A stretch of 34,769 nt of DNA, taken from positions 1 to 34,769 of the forward strand of contig JAJFIK010000008.1 in assembly GCA_021775005.1 (NCBI GenBank). The letters are read 5' to 3'. The stretch is from Rhodospirillales bacterium. GTDB taxonomy: Bacteria > Pseudomonadota > Alphaproteobacteria > JAJFIK01. How positions within the stretch are numbered: position 1 is the stretch's first letter; the number at the start of each line of letters is the position of its first letter. Both the position numbers and the translations under genes were made by a program. Positions 24,863 through 32,541 of the stretch are shown piece after piece. Below the pieces are notes generated by a model. That model had not been told where the DNA came from, searched no databases, and saw only the letters and a list, made by a program, of their open reading frames with translations.

Positions 24863-26346
24863 ACGGACCTCTCACGCACACCGTTGCGGCGCACTATGAC
24901 CAGCAAGAACACAACAACAGCTTCAACGAATGGCCAAACTGGCTGCATCCAGTTGTGTTCAAGATGCCATAAGCTGAACGCAGGCAAGAGCCAGGATTGC
25001 TGCATCCCCAAGACGATCATGGGCACAATCATATAGAGTAAAACCAAGGTGACGAAGGCACCGAGATCGGGGCGCTTCGCAGATTTGCCAGCATTGAACC
25101 AGAGCACAATCCCGATATCACGCATCAAGAAAAACAGCGCAGTGATGGCAATAATCCGACCATCAATCGCCGCGGGCAATGTCCCTAATCCTGTTGTTTG
25201 GACTGTTGCATCGATCGCTGGCAACGCCACCGGCGTGACATAGTAAAACAGGCCTGCAACGCCGATGATCGCGGCAATGAACGCATAGCCCCAGGCCGGT
25301 AAATTGAGCAGGGCCTGATCAATGCGCGCATGAAGAAACCGATCTCGCACCCAGCGCATTTGGACCCAATCTTTTGGCGCCAAAATCAATGATCCATAGG
25401 TTAAAATTATGGCGGCTCCTGTGGCAAAAGCCCACCGAAGAGCGAGCGTGGTTTCGCCGGTCATAAGTTGGGCGATCACCTCCCCGGGGGGAACGCCGCC
25501 TTTGCCGCTTGCATCTGCAGGCAGCATACTGCCCAGATTGGCGATGGCATCGGCATAGCCGGCATAAAACACCATCGAATAAATAATGTACGCAATCCAA
25601 ACCCAGGGGCCGGTTCGTGTTTGAAGCTCGTGGCGCATCAACACATAGCAACCAAGAAAGGTCCAAAATACCGAGAAACCGATGTTGATAAGTTGAAACG
25701 TTGTTGCTTTGACTTCATAGCCAAACCAAAAAATCGAAATGTCGACCCCCTCAAGGGGTACACCGAATAGTTCCGACTGGGTGGCGGCCCAAGCTTGCAA
25801 CACGGTCCAACCAGCACTGATACCCAAAATGAGCGAGAAAATACTCATCAGCCTTGACGTTGCCGCGCCGCGACGAACGGCAATCATGGAAACAAAGAAA
25901 GCCGTCAACTGCGCAAAAAGCCCCGTTGCGATCCAGAACAAGAGCGCCTGGATGCCATCGCCGAGTCCTTCGGTGCTCACTTCATGAAAGACAATGACCG
26001 TCAAACAAATAAGACCGCCAAGCCAGACAAAAGCTGTACCGCCAAAAAGTTTTCCCAATACCATGGCCATCGGGCTAATGGCGGACATGCGCTGTGTATC
26101 CCAGGTCCGGCCGCGTATCTCTCCGGTAACCAGCCGCGCGGCCACCCATGTGCCCCACACAACGACAATCAAAAAGAATAATGTACGTGCAACCCAATCG
26201 ATGGCTGCCAATTGCGTCGTGCCGTCGCCTGCAAGATCGGTACTTGTCCAGGTTGCTATAAAAATCAGCCCCAAAACTAAAGGCATCATGACGAGGCGCG
26301 TGGGGCTCAGCTCAAGCCAGAAATTGCGCTGGAGTTCGGGGTTCAT
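24859..26346 (-). CDS. ABC-2-type exporter permease with about 12 transmembrane helices
   Basis: 495 residues. About twelve hydrophobic segments spread over the whole length, twice the six of a standard ABC-2 half-permease, so one chain may supply the full membrane pathway. A conserved-looking loop, ARLVTGEIRGRTWDTQRMSAISP (about 70-92), after the second helix resembles the coupling region of ABC-2 permeases (the E-R-x-x-x-T-W pattern). The ATG at 26346 overlaps the ATPase stop as ATGA, so the two are translationally coupled, and its own stop overlaps the next small gene the same way. The substrate is unknown; there is no adjacent sugar or lipid biosynthesis gene to suggest one. Confidence 0.88.
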   Translation of the reverse strand: MNPELQRNFWLELSPTRLVMMPLVLGLIFIATWTSTDLAGDGTTQLAAIDWVARTLFFLIVVVWGTWVAARLVTGEIRGRTWDTQRMSAISPMAMVLGKLFGGTAFVWLGGLICLTVIVFHEVSTEGLGDGIQALLFWIATGLFAQLTAFFVSMIAVRRGAATSRLMSIFSLILGISAGWTVLQAWAATQSELFGVPLEGVDISIFWFGYEVKATTFQLINIGFSVFWTFLGCYVLMRHELQTRTGPWVWIAYIIYSMVFYAGYADAIANLGSMLPADASGKGGVPPGEVIAQLMTGETTLALRWAFATGAAIILTYGSLILAPKDWVQMRWVRDRFLHARIDQALLNLPAWGYAFIAAIIGVAGLFYYVTPVALPAIDATVQTTGLGTLPAAIDGRIIAITALFFLMRDIGIVLWFNAGKSAKRPDLGAFVTLVLLYMIVPMIVLGMQQSWLLPAFSLWHLEHNWMQPVWPFVEAVVVFLLVIVRRNGVRERSV

Positions 26347-27260
26347 GGCCGTCCCTCCCGTTGCACATCCTCGAAATAGGCGTCGGCGAGGGATCTTTTG
26401 GTCTCGGAGATACCGGCGACCGAAAAGCCAGCCTCAAGCATATCTTTGAGCAGTTGGGCACGGGCGGTGTTGTCGCCATCAAAACTAACAACAGCGCGGC
26501 GGTCATCTGCTTGATGAACAGCGATGCCGCTTCTTGCCTCAAGCCATGCTCGCAATCCGTCATTGGGTTCCGCAAGCTCAATGCTGAGCGCTTTGCCCTC
26601 CCCCATATCCTCAACCTTGCGATGGCTCTTCACCCGGCCGCCATCCATGATGATCATTTCGCTGGAGTAATCTTCAAGTTCCGCGAGAATGTGCGACGAA
26701 ACGATTTGCGTGATTCCAGCGGCCTGGAGGTCTTTCAAGAGATTTGAAAGCTCGCGCCGCGCATCAGGGTCAAGGCCGGATGCGGGCTCATCAAGCAGAA
26801 GCACACTTGGCTCGTGGGCAATGGCCTGACCTATGGCGAGCCGCTGGCGCATGCCCCGCGAGAGATGCTTGGATGGCTTTTTGCGATGCTCCTTGAGGTC
26901 AATTTGGCCCAAGGTGCGTTCAACAGCATCGCGGACTTTGCCCCCACGCAGGCCATTGGCCATGGCAGCGTAGGTCAGGCAGCGCTCTACTGATAAGTCA
27001 TCATAGAGACCAAAAAAATCCTGTAAGAACCCCATGCGTTTGTGAACCGCGCGAGGTTTGTGGCGCACATCCATGCCGTCCACTATGGCGGTTCCGGAAT
27101 AGGGACGCTCCAAAGCGGCGATATTGCGCAACAGCGTTGTCTTGCCCGCGCCGTTTGGGCCCACCAAGGCAGCAATGGCGCCCTTTTCAACCTTGAAGGA
27201 AACCCCATCAAGCGCTCGTGCCGTGGGGTATTCAAAGCTAAGATTCTTTACTTCGATCAT
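26343..27260 (-). CDS. ABC transporter ATP-binding protein
   Basis: 305 residues. Walker A GPNGAGKT (34-41), signature LSRGM (133-137, a variant of LSGGQ seen in ABC-2 exporters), Walker B LLLDEP with D-loop SGLD, and switch His190. After the nucleotide-binding domain comes a C-terminal extension of about 90 residues (SIELAEPNDGLRAWLEA, then AVVSFDGDN) typical of DrrA/CcmA-like exporter ATPases. The ATG at 27260 begins with the usual MIEVKNLSFEYP; upstream ATGs in the same frame would add an odd N terminus. AGG lies 9 nt upstream. It is the first gene of a three-gene operon read by ATGA overlaps. Confidence 0.93.
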   Translation of the reverse strand: MIEVKNLSFEYPTARALDGVSFKVEKGAIAALVGPNGAGKTTLLRNIAALERPYSGTAIVDGMDVRHKPRAVHKRMGFLQDFFGLYDDLSVERCLTYAAMANGLRGGKVRDAVERTLGQIDLKEHRKKPSKHLSRGMRQRLAIGQAIAHEPSVLLLDEPASGLDPDARRELSNLLKDLQAAGITQIVSSHILAELEDYSSEMIIMDGGRVKSHRKVEDMGEGKALSIELAEPNDGLRAWLEARSGIAVHQADDRRAVVSFDGDNTARAQLLKDMLEAGFSVAGISETKRSLADAYFEDVQREGRP

Positions 27261-27327
27261 CGCGATATGCCTTTCCATCAAAGGTCGCGCTAATATTAGA
27301 GAGTTCCGCAACCGGGGGCTAGGTCAC

Positions 27328-27355
27328 AAAAAAAGGGGGCTCATAAAGAGCCCCC
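27328..27355 (-). terminator. Intrinsic terminator of the first beta-barrel gene
   Basis: On the minus strand the arms at 27348-27355 and 27335-27342 (GGGGGCTC/GAGCCCCC, 8 bp, loop ATAAA) are followed by T7 (A7 at 27328-27334). It lies 26 bp past the beta-barrel stop and upstream of the exporter operon, separating the two units. Confidence 0.93.
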
Positions 27356-27381
27356 AAATTTCATAATCGGCATTGTCGGTT

Positions 27382-27927
27382 CTAGAAGCCGGCGCGGATA
27401 CCGCCGCCGATATTGTGACTATTGTACTCAATACTGTTGCTGCCATCGCCTGCTTCTTGAGCAGCTTGATAGCGATACTCACCAAACAGCCACACGCCGT
27501 TCGCGAGGCCGTACATCATGCCGGCCATAAATTGATAGCCAAAGACAACTTCGCTGTCTGAGAAGCTGCTATTCTCAACTTCTACTTGGACCCCGCCGAG
27601 ACCAAGGCCAAAATAGCCGCTCACAGCGTTGGCCACTTGGAAATTGTAATAGAGATTGGCCATCAGCGCGATGGCGACCAAATTCGCATCGTAATTTTCA
27701 AAATCGCGATCTGAGTAGGTTACTTCGCCCTCAAGCGACACCTGGTTGGCGAGTGTTCCGCCAATGGCGAGGCCGATGAGATATCCAGACTCCATGGCAA
27801 AACTTGAATTGCCGCTATCAAGATCATCGCTCTGCGAATAAGCAGCGGTGCCCTCTACATAGCCATTTGCAAATGCAGGTGCGGATACCCCAAACGCCAA
27901 TACTAATGCTGCAATTAGAATCCTCAT
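27382..27927 (-). CDS. Outer-membrane beta-barrel protein (OmpA/opacity-porin-like), paralogue 1
   Basis: 181 residues. A signal peptide ends after AFA (about residue 20). The mature protein shows alternating aromatic/hydrophobic strands suggesting an 8-stranded barrel: YVEGTAAYSQ, VSLEGEVTYSDRDF, LMANLYYNF, SGYFGLGLGGVQVEVE, VWLFGEYRYQ and the C-terminal NIGGGIRAGF ending in Phe, the usual outer-membrane insertion signal. The ATG at 27927 has GGAGG 5 nt upstream. It is clearly related to the next gene upstream on the same strand (see 28243-28794). A strong terminator follows. Function beyond a structural barrel or porin is not assignable. Confidence 0.87.
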   Translation of the reverse strand: MRILIAALVLAFGVSAPAFANGYVEGTAAYSQSDDLDSGNSSFAMESGYLIGLAIGGTLANQVSLEGEVTYSDRDFENYDANLVAIALMANLYYNFQVANAVSGYFGLGLGGVQVEVENSSFSDSEVVFGYQFMAGMMYGLANGVWLFGEYRYQAAQEAGDGSNSIEYNSHNIGGGIRAGF

Positions 27928-27993
27928 GGGTCCCTCCAATGTCAAAAGCCCAAGGGGGTCGGGCCAATTTCATAAAAAGGTTAACGCCAGAGT

Positions 27994-28026
27994 GATTCGG
28001 TTTGAATGGCCGAATCTTTTGATTCG
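27994..28026. repeat. Inverted-repeat cluster upstream of beta-barrel paralogue 1
   Basis: GATTCGG (27994-28000) pairs with CCGAATC (28010-28016), and CGAATC (28011-28016) can also pair with GATTCG (28021-28026) across TTTT. Three phased copies of the same half-site 67 to 100 bp upstream of the start codon suggest either an operator or two mutually exclusive hairpins in the leader RNA. Confidence 0.45.
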
Positions 28027-28191
28027 CAATCTGTTGTAAATTAGACACATAAATTTCATCTCATGGGAGTCGGCCATATTTACCGCGCTGTGCAGGGCGA
28101 CCCGATTGCTTCGTTTTCCGCGACTCTTGGACAGGGGGCGTGGAAACGAGGTTGCGTTGCAGACAAAGTTTAGGTGGGAGCGCAGAAACCG

Positions 28192-28220
28192 AAAAAAGGC
28201 CCCGGCAATGCCGAGGCCTT
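28192..28220 (-). terminator. Intrinsic terminator of the second beta-barrel gene
   Basis: On the minus strand an 11-bp stem with one mismatch (AAGGCCTCGGC with GCCGGGGCCTT, loop ATT) is followed by T6 (A6 at 28192-28197). It begins about 22 bp after the stop codon of the upstream paralogue. Confidence 0.9.
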
Positions 28221-28242
28221 AGAAATCCAATTTGTCGTTCGA

Positions 28243-28794
28243 TTAGAATGCGATGCGGACACCACCACCGATATTGTGGCTGTTATATTCCACATCCAGG
28301 CCGCCAATGTCAGCGTCAGCTGCCATTTGGTAGCGGTACTCGGTGAAGAGGGTTACGCCCTCAGAGACACCATAGGTCAAGCCACCAAGCAGCTGGCCAC
28401 CAAGGACGGTATCGTTGTCTGAGAACGGCGCGGGGCCATCAAATTCAACAAAGACGCCGCCAACACCAGCACCAATATACCCGCCAACCGTATTCGCAAT
28501 CGGGAAATTGTAGTAACCGTTCAGCATTAGGGCCGTGGCGTTAAGGTCCACTGGAATGCCCGAATACTGGCGCTGGGAGTAAGTCAATTCGACCTCAGCG
28601 GAGAACTGGCTGTCCAGGGCGCGGCCAAGGGCGAAACCCAGCAGGTAGCCATCATCGGTTTCGAGGCTGACAGGGCCGACGTCCAGGTCATTGGTTGTGG
28701 ACCAGGCGGCGGTGCCTTCAATGTAATACTCTGAGGCAAGCGCGGGGCCAGCAAGGCAAAGCGCGCAAGCGGTAGCGGCAAAAAGCCGTTTCAT
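28243..28794 (-). CDS. Outer-membrane beta-barrel protein (OmpA/opacity-porin-like), paralogue 2
   Basis: 183 residues. A signal peptide ends after ALA (about residue 20). It parallels paralogue 1 along the whole length: YYIEGTAAWS against YVEGTAAYS, LNGYYNFPIANTVGGYIGAGVGGVFVE against LYYNFQVANAVSGYFGLGLGGVQVE, FTEYRYQ against FGEYRYQ, and EYNSHNIGGG shared exactly, ending in Phe. This indicates a tandem duplication followed by divergence. GGAG lies 7 nt before the ATG. Each copy has its own terminator, so they are probably separate transcripts. A 10-bp direct repeat lies just upstream. Confidence 0.87.
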   Translation of the reverse strand: MKRLFAATACALCLAGPALASEYYIEGTAAWSTTNDLDVGPVSLETDDGYLLGFALGRALDSQFSAEVELTYSQRQYSGIPVDLNATALMLNGYYNFPIANTVGGYIGAGVGGVFVEFDGPAPFSDNDTVLGGQLLGGLTYGVSEGVTLFTEYRYQMAADADIGGLDVEYNSHNIGGGVRIAF

Positions 28795-28818
28795 ACTGAT
28801 ACTCCATAAATAATCGCG

Positions 28819-28840
28819 CCCAGGACCGTTCCCAGGACCG
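28819..28840. repeat. Direct repeat upstream of beta-barrel paralogue 2
   Basis: CCCAGGACCG occurs at 28819-28828 and 28831-28840, 12 bp apart, starting 25 bp upstream of the start codon. It sits next to an AT-rich stretch (28805-28814) that could be a -10 region. It may be a tandem binding site for a regulator. Confidence 0.4.
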
Positions 28841-28985
28841 CGCGGGCATTAAATGGCCCCTGCCCGTCCCTTTGAGAAGGGGCGAATGCACATCAGTGCA
28901 AAATAATTCGTGATCAATTGATCCGATTCCGGAGAAGTTATGATTAACACGCAGAAATCATATCATTTTCGCCCTCGAGTCGCCT

Positions 28986-30194
28986 TTAGGCGCCCGATTC
29001 ACCGATAACCGCCACCGAGCACACATTTTGCGACGGAGACCCGCCCAGATTGTGGGTCATACCAATTGTAGGGTCTTTGAGTTGGCGTGTCCCCGCTCGG
29101 CCCAGAAGCTGGAGGTACATCTCATAAAGCATGCGCAGGCCGCTTGCCCCGATGGGGTGGCCAAAGCACTTAAGGCCACCATCGATCTGGCATGGCAGGC
29201 CCCCGTCGGCATCATAGAAGCCGTCCAGTACATCTTTCCAGGCATTGCCTTCTTCGGAGATAAAGAGGTCTTCCATGGTCACCAGCTCGGTGATGGAAAA
29301 GCAGTCATGCACTTCCATCATGGAGACCTGCTCGCGCGGCTTGGTAATCCCGGCCTCATTGTAAGCGCGCTTGGCGGCAATGCGGGCGGTATGAAAGTAG
29401 CTGCCGTCCCAGGAATTGTGTTGGCTCTCCAAACCATTTGAGAGCGAGAGCTGAAGCGCTTTCACGGTAATGAGGCGCTCCCCTGCTCCTTTCAAGCTGG
29501 CTGCGATCTCAGGCGTTGTCACTATGGCGCAAGCGGCCCCGTCCGAGACGCCGCAGCAATCAAACAGCCCTAAGGGCTCAGCGATGATCGGCGCATTGAG
29601 CACGGTTTCTTCCGTAACGACCTTTTGCAAATGGGCCTTGGGATTTTTAGCCCCGTTGGCGTGGCTCTTCACCGACACATGGCCAATGGTTTTTTTGAGC
29701 GTGTCTTTGTCGACCCCGTGCTTGGCGCGATAGGCACTTGCCAATTGAGCAAACGACCCAGGCGCCGACATGTTCGCCCCCCATTGGGGTAGCAGCGTGC
29801 CCGGTTGATTGGTGGGCAGGCCGCCATAGCCGGTGTCTTTGAGTTTCTCAACGCCAAGGGCAAGGGCGATGTCGCAAGCGCCTGCGGCAACCGCATAAAC
29901 CGCGCCGCGAAAGGCTTCAGAACCAGAGGCGCAAAAGTTCTCAACCCGCGTTACCGCCACATTGGGCAGGCGGAGTGCGATGGAAAGCGGTATGCCGCCC
30001 TTACCGACAGAGGCTTCCTCGATGTGGGTGGAAAACCACGCCGCTTCGATCTGGCTGGTCTCGATCCCGGCATCGGCCATAGCTTCGAGATACGCTTCGA
30101 CCATCAGCTCTTCGGCACCCATGTCCCAACGCTCGCCGAACTTGGAACAGCCCATGCCAAGGATGGCGACTTTGTCTTTAATGCCTGTGGCCAT
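28986..30194 (-). CDS. Thiolase-family protein (SCP2/SCPx-type acetyl-CoA acetyltransferase)
   Basis: 402 residues. Thiolase fold with the nucleophile Cys88 in ENFCASG, HDCF (296-299) in place of the NEAF of classical thiolases, and the C-terminal CFGHPIGASG (Cys343, His346). This pattern marks the SCP2-thiolase/lipid-transfer subgroup, which includes thiolases of sterol degradation, Ltp-type aldolases and archaeal acetoacetyl-CoA thiolases that need a DUF35 partner. All key residues are present, so catalysis is expected. AGGAGG lies 6 nt before the ATG. It is 30 bp downstream of the HMGS-like/DUF35 fusion and presumably in one operon and one complex with it. A CGCC-TTTA-GGCG hairpin overlaps its stop. 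Confidence 0.92.
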   Translation of the reverse strand: MATGIKDKVAILGMGCSKFGERWDMGAEELMVEAYLEAMADAGIETSQIEAAWFSTHIEEASVGKGGIPLSIALRLPNVAVTRVENFCASGSEAFRGAVYAVAAGACDIALALGVEKLKDTGYGGLPTNQPGTLLPQWGANMSAPGSFAQLASAYRAKHGVDKDTLKKTIGHVSVKSHANGAKNPKAHLQKVVTEETVLNAPIIAEPLGLFDCCGVSDGAACAIVTTPEIAASLKGAGERLITVKALQLSLSNGLESQHNSWDGSYFHTARIAAKRAYNEAGITKPREQVSMMEVHDCFSITELVTMEDLFISEEGNAWKDVLDGFYDADGGLPCQIDGGLKCFGHPIGASGLRMLYEMYLQLLGRAGTRQLKDPTIGMTHNLGGSPSQNVCSVAVIGESGA

Positions 30195-30224
30195 GAGAGC
30201 CTCCTGAAGTGATTTCCTGTCAGC

Positions 30225-31679
30225 TTAGCCTGTTATGGGCACGGCTTTCCAGAAGTACCTGCGGAACCCGCGCTTTTCGTCAAAGTCCTTGATGCGGAAG
30301 ACCATACGCACCTCCATGCCGCTATCAACGGTTCCTAAGTCCACATCGGTGAAGTCGGCGAGAAAGCGGCCCCCTTCGTCGAAGGTCACCATGCCGTAGT
30401 GCTGCGGCGGGTCCATGGAGTAGGTCAGATAGTCCGCCGACCAGGAGAGTATTTTGGCCGGGCGATCTGCAAATGAATAAGGCGCTTGGCTGTCCACCTC
30501 ACCGCAATTGGGCCCAACGCAAATGCGTGTACGCGGAAATTGCGCCGTGCCGCACTTGGTACACTTTCCGCCCACAAGGCTCAGCAACATGTCACGCTTG
30601 CGGTATGCAACAGACAATGCGGTCTTGTTATCCTTCTCGCCACGCATACCTTTTTCGAGTTCTACAAGGTCATTGAAGGCAAGAAACTTGAGATAGTTTG
30701 TTTCTTCCTTGCGCTCTTTGAGAGAGCCCGAAACGCCGCTGGGTTTTGCAAAGGACGCGATCGCCTCGGTCACTTCAAAGATCAGCGCGTCACAGCCCTG
30801 GCCAAAGCTGGCGACAAGAATTTTATCGCCCGGCTTGGCGTCTTCCAAGGCATGCGCCAGCATAAGAAGTGAATGCGCCGCGCCGCTGTCGCCGACATTG
30901 GCAGCAAGCGTGTCGCGAATAGCCTCGGGCGGGATACCGCAAGCGGCGGCGGCTTTTTGCTGCACGCCGCGCAAGGTTCCCGGCAAAATAAAGCGCGTTA
31001 TGTCGGCGCCTGCCACGCCGGTTTTGTCCAAGGCACCCTGCACCGCGCGGGGTACGATGGCGGCGTAGCCTTCATCGCGGATCCAACGCTCTTCCCAGTT
31101 ATAGTCAAAGTCTTCGCCTTCACCGCGGAAGTGATCGATGAAATCTACTGTGACTGAATTCGCGCCAAGGAATTTTGCGATGATATTTTCAGAGCCGACG
31201 ACAAATGCCGCGCCAGCATCGCCAAATCTTAGCTCCTGCGCAGAGGCTGCGCGGGCTTTGCGATGATCTGCAGCAACCACAAGGGCGCTGCCCTGCTCTG
31301 CTGCCGCACCATTGAGCGCGCTAAGCAATGCAGACGTACCCGCCCGCAGTGAGGAGGTCACATCGCTACTGGCAATATTTTCAGACAGCTCACACGCGGC
31401 GGCAACAAGGCCGGCGTTCTGCCGATCAGAAAAAGGCAGCGTCGTAGATGCAAGAGCGATGCTGGTGATGGTGCCGCGATCAAAATTGCCCAGGCAATCC
31501 CGCGCCGCTGCAACCGCCATGGTGATACTGTCTTCATCCCAGTTGGCCATGGCCCGCTCGCCCTTGCCGGCAGCGCGCCCGCCGGGGTTAAACCAGGCGT
31601 TGGCGTCGGCGGCGGCTTTGCGGTTGAGACGAAGGCGCGGGATGTAAGCGCCGAAGGATGTGATCCCCACTTGACCCAT
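30225..31679 (-). CDS. HMG-CoA-synthase/KAS III-like protein fused to C-terminal DUF35 (zinc ribbon and OB-fold)
   Basis: 484 residues. Residues 1 to about 330 have the HMG-CoA synthase/KAS III fold (VGITSFGAYIP at the start, FGDAGAAFVVG, NVGDSGAAHSLLMLAHAL, LVASFGQGCDALIFEV). At the site of the catalytic Cys the sequence is DVTSSLRAGTSAL, with Leu111 where Cys is expected. A linker leads to DUF35: a zinc ribbon with C-T-K-C and ICVGPNC (four Cys), then an OB-fold. In archaea, separate DUF35, HMGS and thiolase proteins form one channelled complex; here DUF35 is fused to the HMGS-like protein and the thiolase is next door. The ATG at 31679 was chosen because GAGGAG is 8 nt upstream; the ATG at 31685 is too close to it. 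Confidence 0.88.
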   Translation of the reverse strand: MGQVGITSFGAYIPRLRLNRKAAADANAWFNPGGRAAGKGERAMANWDEDSITMAVAAARDCLGNFDRGTITSIALASTTLPFSDRQNAGLVAAACELSENIASSDVTSSLRAGTSALLSALNGAAAEQGSALVVAADHRKARAASAQELRFGDAGAAFVVGSENIIAKFLGANSVTVDFIDHFRGEGEDFDYNWEERWIRDEGYAAIVPRAVQGALDKTGVAGADITRFILPGTLRGVQQKAAAACGIPPEAIRDTLAANVGDSGAAHSLLMLAHALEDAKPGDKILVASFGQGCDALIFEVTEAIASFAKPSGVSGSLKERKEETNYLKFLAFNDLVELEKGMRGEKDNKTALSVAYRKRDMLLSLVGGKCTKCGTAQFPRTRICVGPNCGEVDSQAPYSFADRPAKILSWSADYLTYSMDPPQHYGMVTFDEGGRFLADFTDVDLGTVDSGMEVRMVFRIKDFDEKRGFRRYFWKAVPITG

Positions 31680-31722
31680 ATGCATCTCTCCTCAGATAGA
31701 AAGAGGCGTGATAGGCTTGAAC

Positions 31723-32358
31723 CTATTCCACCACGCTTATCGCGAACGTTGTTCCCACATCGGTGTCGGGATCGAAGGTGATGTCAAGGTCTACCCGATG
31801 CTCGCAGGTACGAACTTCCCAACGCTCCTGCCATCGGCCATCACTGTATTCTTCGGTCACATAGGTATCTGAGATGCGGCCAATGTCGCAACCTTCCGCG
31901 GCGTCATCGCGCATGGCAGTGGCGACCGCGAGATCAATCATGGAGAGCTGGGTGTTGACGTCGGCTCTGGTGCGCCCCCGAACGAGCAGGAACGATTGCT
32001 GTCCTTCAGACGAAAAACTATGCACCATATTTTCCGTCGAGGTTTCACCGCAGGCGATGCTGAACACGCGCTCTTGCCATGTACCTTCATTTGGAACCTG
32101 TGCCCCTTCGGCAAATCTAATGGGTGCGAGCGGTGTTGTTTCGAGCAGTTCAAGATCTGGCGCGTAAAGACACTCCGGCAGATGGAGCGCCATGGAGCGC
32201 TGAACGGTCTCACGACGCATGCGCCTCATGAAATAATCGTCGAGAAATTCGTTGAAGGCGTCGGTGCCATATGCGGTAACGGGCTCTGGTTCCTGGCTTG
32301 TAGCCCCAGATGCCGTCATCAACGAGACCGCCAGAATTAACATTAGGGGTCGGAACAT
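31723..32358 (-). CDS. Secreted hypothetical protein with four cysteines
   Basis: 211 residues. A signal peptide covers roughly 1-21 (cleavage near TSQ). The mature part has four cysteines, in LPECLYAP, SIACGE, EGCDIG and VRTCEHRVD, suggesting two disulfides in the periplasm. The second half contains WQERWEVRTC and ends with VDLDITFDPDTDVGTTFAIS, a beta-rich pattern. I do not recognise a family. AAGGA lies about 6 nt before the ATG at 32358; upstream codons in the same frame would place a charged sequence before the signal peptide. It is divergent from kdsD and lies 43 bp upstream of the HMGS-like gene on the same strand, so co-transcription is possible. Confidence 0.75.
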   Translation of the reverse strand: MFRPLMLILAVSLMTASGATSQEPEPVTAYGTDAFNEFLDDYFMRRMRRETVQRSMALHLPECLYAPDLELLETTPLAPIRFAEGAQVPNEGTWQERVFSIACGETSTENMVHSFSSEGQQSFLLVRGRTRADVNTQLSMIDLAVATAMRDDAAEGCDIGRISDTYVTEEYSDGRWQERWEVRTCEHRVDLDITFDPDTDVGTTFAISVVE

Positions 32359-32469
32359 CTTTCGTCCTTCAGTTTTGGCCCTCAACCTCACAGAGCGCGA
32401 CCATATCGCCCGCTATCTGGGCCGTCGAGTATGGGCTCCTGCACGCTTACGTGAGACATTGCAAATCAA

Positions 32470-32519
32470 GGGCGGGAGGGCTATCCCTCGCCCCCAACCC
32501 TAAGGGCCAAGGCTGGCCC
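32470..32519 (+). promoter_or_regulatory. Two consecutive hairpins in the kdsD leader
   Basis: The first hairpin pairs GGGCG (32470-32474) with CGCCC (32489-32493) and AGGG (32477-32480) with CCCT (32485-32488), with a bulged GG and loop CTAT. The second pairs GGGCC (32504-32508) with GGCCC (32515-32519), loop AAGGCT. They end 22 nt before the kdsD start and have no T-run. They may stabilise or control the leader RNA; no promoter could be fixed in the 183-bp divergent gap. Confidence 0.4.
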
Positions 32520-32541
32520 GCCCCAAGCTGAACGCGGAGCC

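Larger units (their letters stand above)
27928..28242. other. 315-bp intergenic region between the two beta-barrel genes
   Basis: It holds the terminator of the second paralogue (28192-28220), an inverted-repeat cluster (27994-28026) and the presumed promoter of the first paralogue. The rest is AT-richer than the surroundings (28027-28060). I see no convincing gene in it. Confidence 0.6.

Noticed and set aside
28063-28173. 36-codon ORF starting ATG 28063 between the beta-barrel genes
   Set aside because: No ribosome-binding site and no conserved-looking features; chance ORFs of this size are expected.
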